In this document: positions 63,554 through 64,000 of the stretch, in pieces
How positions within the stretch are numbered: position 1 is the first letter of the stretch
Layout of the letters: each line of letters starts with the position of its first letter
From: an uncultured Polaribacter sp.
Lineage (GTDB): Bacteria; Bacteroidota; Bacteroidia; Flavobacteriales; Flavobacteriaceae
NCBI GenBank assembly: GCA_943846595.1
Contig: OX044355.1
Coordinates: forward strand, 1,178,001-1,242,000
DNA: 64,000 nucleotides
Direction of reading: 5' to 3'
Made by a program: the position numbers and the translations under genes
The notes under the pieces: generated by a model
The model's database searches: none
Told to the model about the DNA's origin: nothing
The model's input: the letters and a program-made list of their open reading frames with translations, nothing else

Positions 63554-64000
63554 ATGTTCAGAACAAGAAGATTAAGGAAGTCAGAAGGAATTCGAAGACT
63601 GGTTCGAGAAACCAAGCTATCGGTAGATGACTTTGTGTACCCACTTTTTATTGAAGAAGGTGAAAATATAGCAGCTGATATTGTTTCAATGCCAGGCATC
63701 AAACGTTTTTCCTTAGATCGAATTTCCAAAGAATTGGACGAAGTTGTTTCCTTAAAGATACCCGCTGTTTTATTGTTTGGAATCCCTTCTCTCAAAGATG
63801 AAGAAGGAACAGAAACATGGAATGATAATGGAATCATGCAACAAGCAATTCGTTTTATTAAAAACAATTATCCAAGCTTATATGTGATTACTGACGTATG
63901 TTTTTGTGAATACACCTCACATGGTCATTGCGGAATTATTCATGACAATGACGTAGACAATGATGCTACTTTGGTAAACATAGCTAAGCAAGTGATTTCT
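63554..64000 (+). CDS. hemB: Delta-aminolevulinic acid dehydratase (porphobilinogen synthase), partial
   Basis: This enzyme joins two 5-aminolevulinate molecules into porphobilinogen. The 149 residues present begin MFRTRRLRKSEGIRRLVRET and include the zinc-binding motif DVCFCEYTSHGHCGI. The three cysteines indicate the zinc-dependent class. The gene is open at the window edge, so the active-site lysines lie beyond it. It is the third gene of the hemA-hemCD-hemB run. Confidence 0.96.
   Translation, partial: MFRTRRLRKSEGIRRLVRETKLSVDDFVYPLFIEEGENIAADIVSMPGIKRFSLDRISKELDEVVSLKIPAVLLFGIPSLKDEEGTETWNDNGIMQQAIRFIKNNYPSLYVITDVCFCEYTSHGHCGIIHDNDVDNDATLVNIAKQVIS

Noticed and set aside
1..64000. tRNA, rRNA, CRISPR arrays, transposases, phage genes
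   Set aside because: I looked in all gaps and found none; intergenic gaps are short and no cloverleaf, array or transposase motif is visible.

Overview
The window is AT-rich DNA from a marine flavobacterium, most likely Polaribacter or a close relative (Bacteroidota, Flavobacteriaceae). The genus is an inference. It rests on a green-type proteorhodopsin beside a Blh retinal synthase, a type IX secretion sorting domain, Bacteroidota-style TAnnTTTG -7 promoter boxes, the absence of Shine-Dalgarno sites, and protein families typical of the group (DUF6428, DUF349, DUF368 pairs, hemC-hemD fusion). There is no prophage, insertion sequence, CRISPR array, rRNA or tRNA that I can see. Gene density is high and nearly all of the content looks chromosomal and vertically inherited.

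Layout. 0-4 kb: L-serine dehydratase converges on proteorhodopsin, which is back to back with blh; then yaaA. 4-10.5 kb: a DUF6428 protein, a scramblase-like protein, rluD with a PASTA protein, and ddl-coaD with an M14 peptidase lipoprotein. 10.5-15.8 kb: a seven-gene minus-strand run, rsfS-ftsH-LUD-cdsA-psd-ACBP-YceI, linking ribosome silencing, membrane proteolysis and phospholipid synthesis. 15.9-20 kb: birA, an SRPBCC gene with pyrE, a Nudix gene divergent from pyrE, and a SulP transporter. 20-33.5 kb: a two-subunit exported molybdenum hydroxylase, a sugar-epimerase-like protein, a large zinc protease, a VWA/AAA+ pair, a YdeI protein, an M28 peptidase, and a DMT transporter with a large helical regulator-like protein. 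33.4-40 kb: an intergenic region with a possible small RNA, htpG, a KAS III enzyme, lpxK, a Nif3-like protein and a zinc-ribbon-family protein that has lost its cysteines.

40-42.5 kb holds a TonB-dependent receptor broken by one stop codon and two single-base frameshifts. 42.6-46 kb carries a CoA-binding protein, RNase Z, an orphan T9SS C-terminal domain, a small STAS-like protein and pyrB-pyrR. 46-52.4 kb holds a TPR protein, two tandem DUF368 (PopT-type lipid carrier translocase) genes, aroE and a DUF349 protein. 52.5-57.2 kb: ppx, sixA, pdxH, a sodium:solute symporter, recR and an unknown gene. 57.2-64 kb is a heme locus: trmH-like, hemH and hemJ on the minus strand, an AraC regulator, then hemA-hemCD-hemB on the plus strand, with hemB running off the end.

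The most interesting items are the proteorhodopsin/blh intergenic region with face-to-face promoters, the decaying TonB receptor, the stand-alone T9SS sorting domain, the cysteine-less zinc-ribbon protein, the possible small RNA upstream of htpG's 3' end, the nested inverted repeats at 23.7 kb and 63.5 kb, and the heme locus with an embedded AraC regulator. No clearly new multi-gene system is evident.
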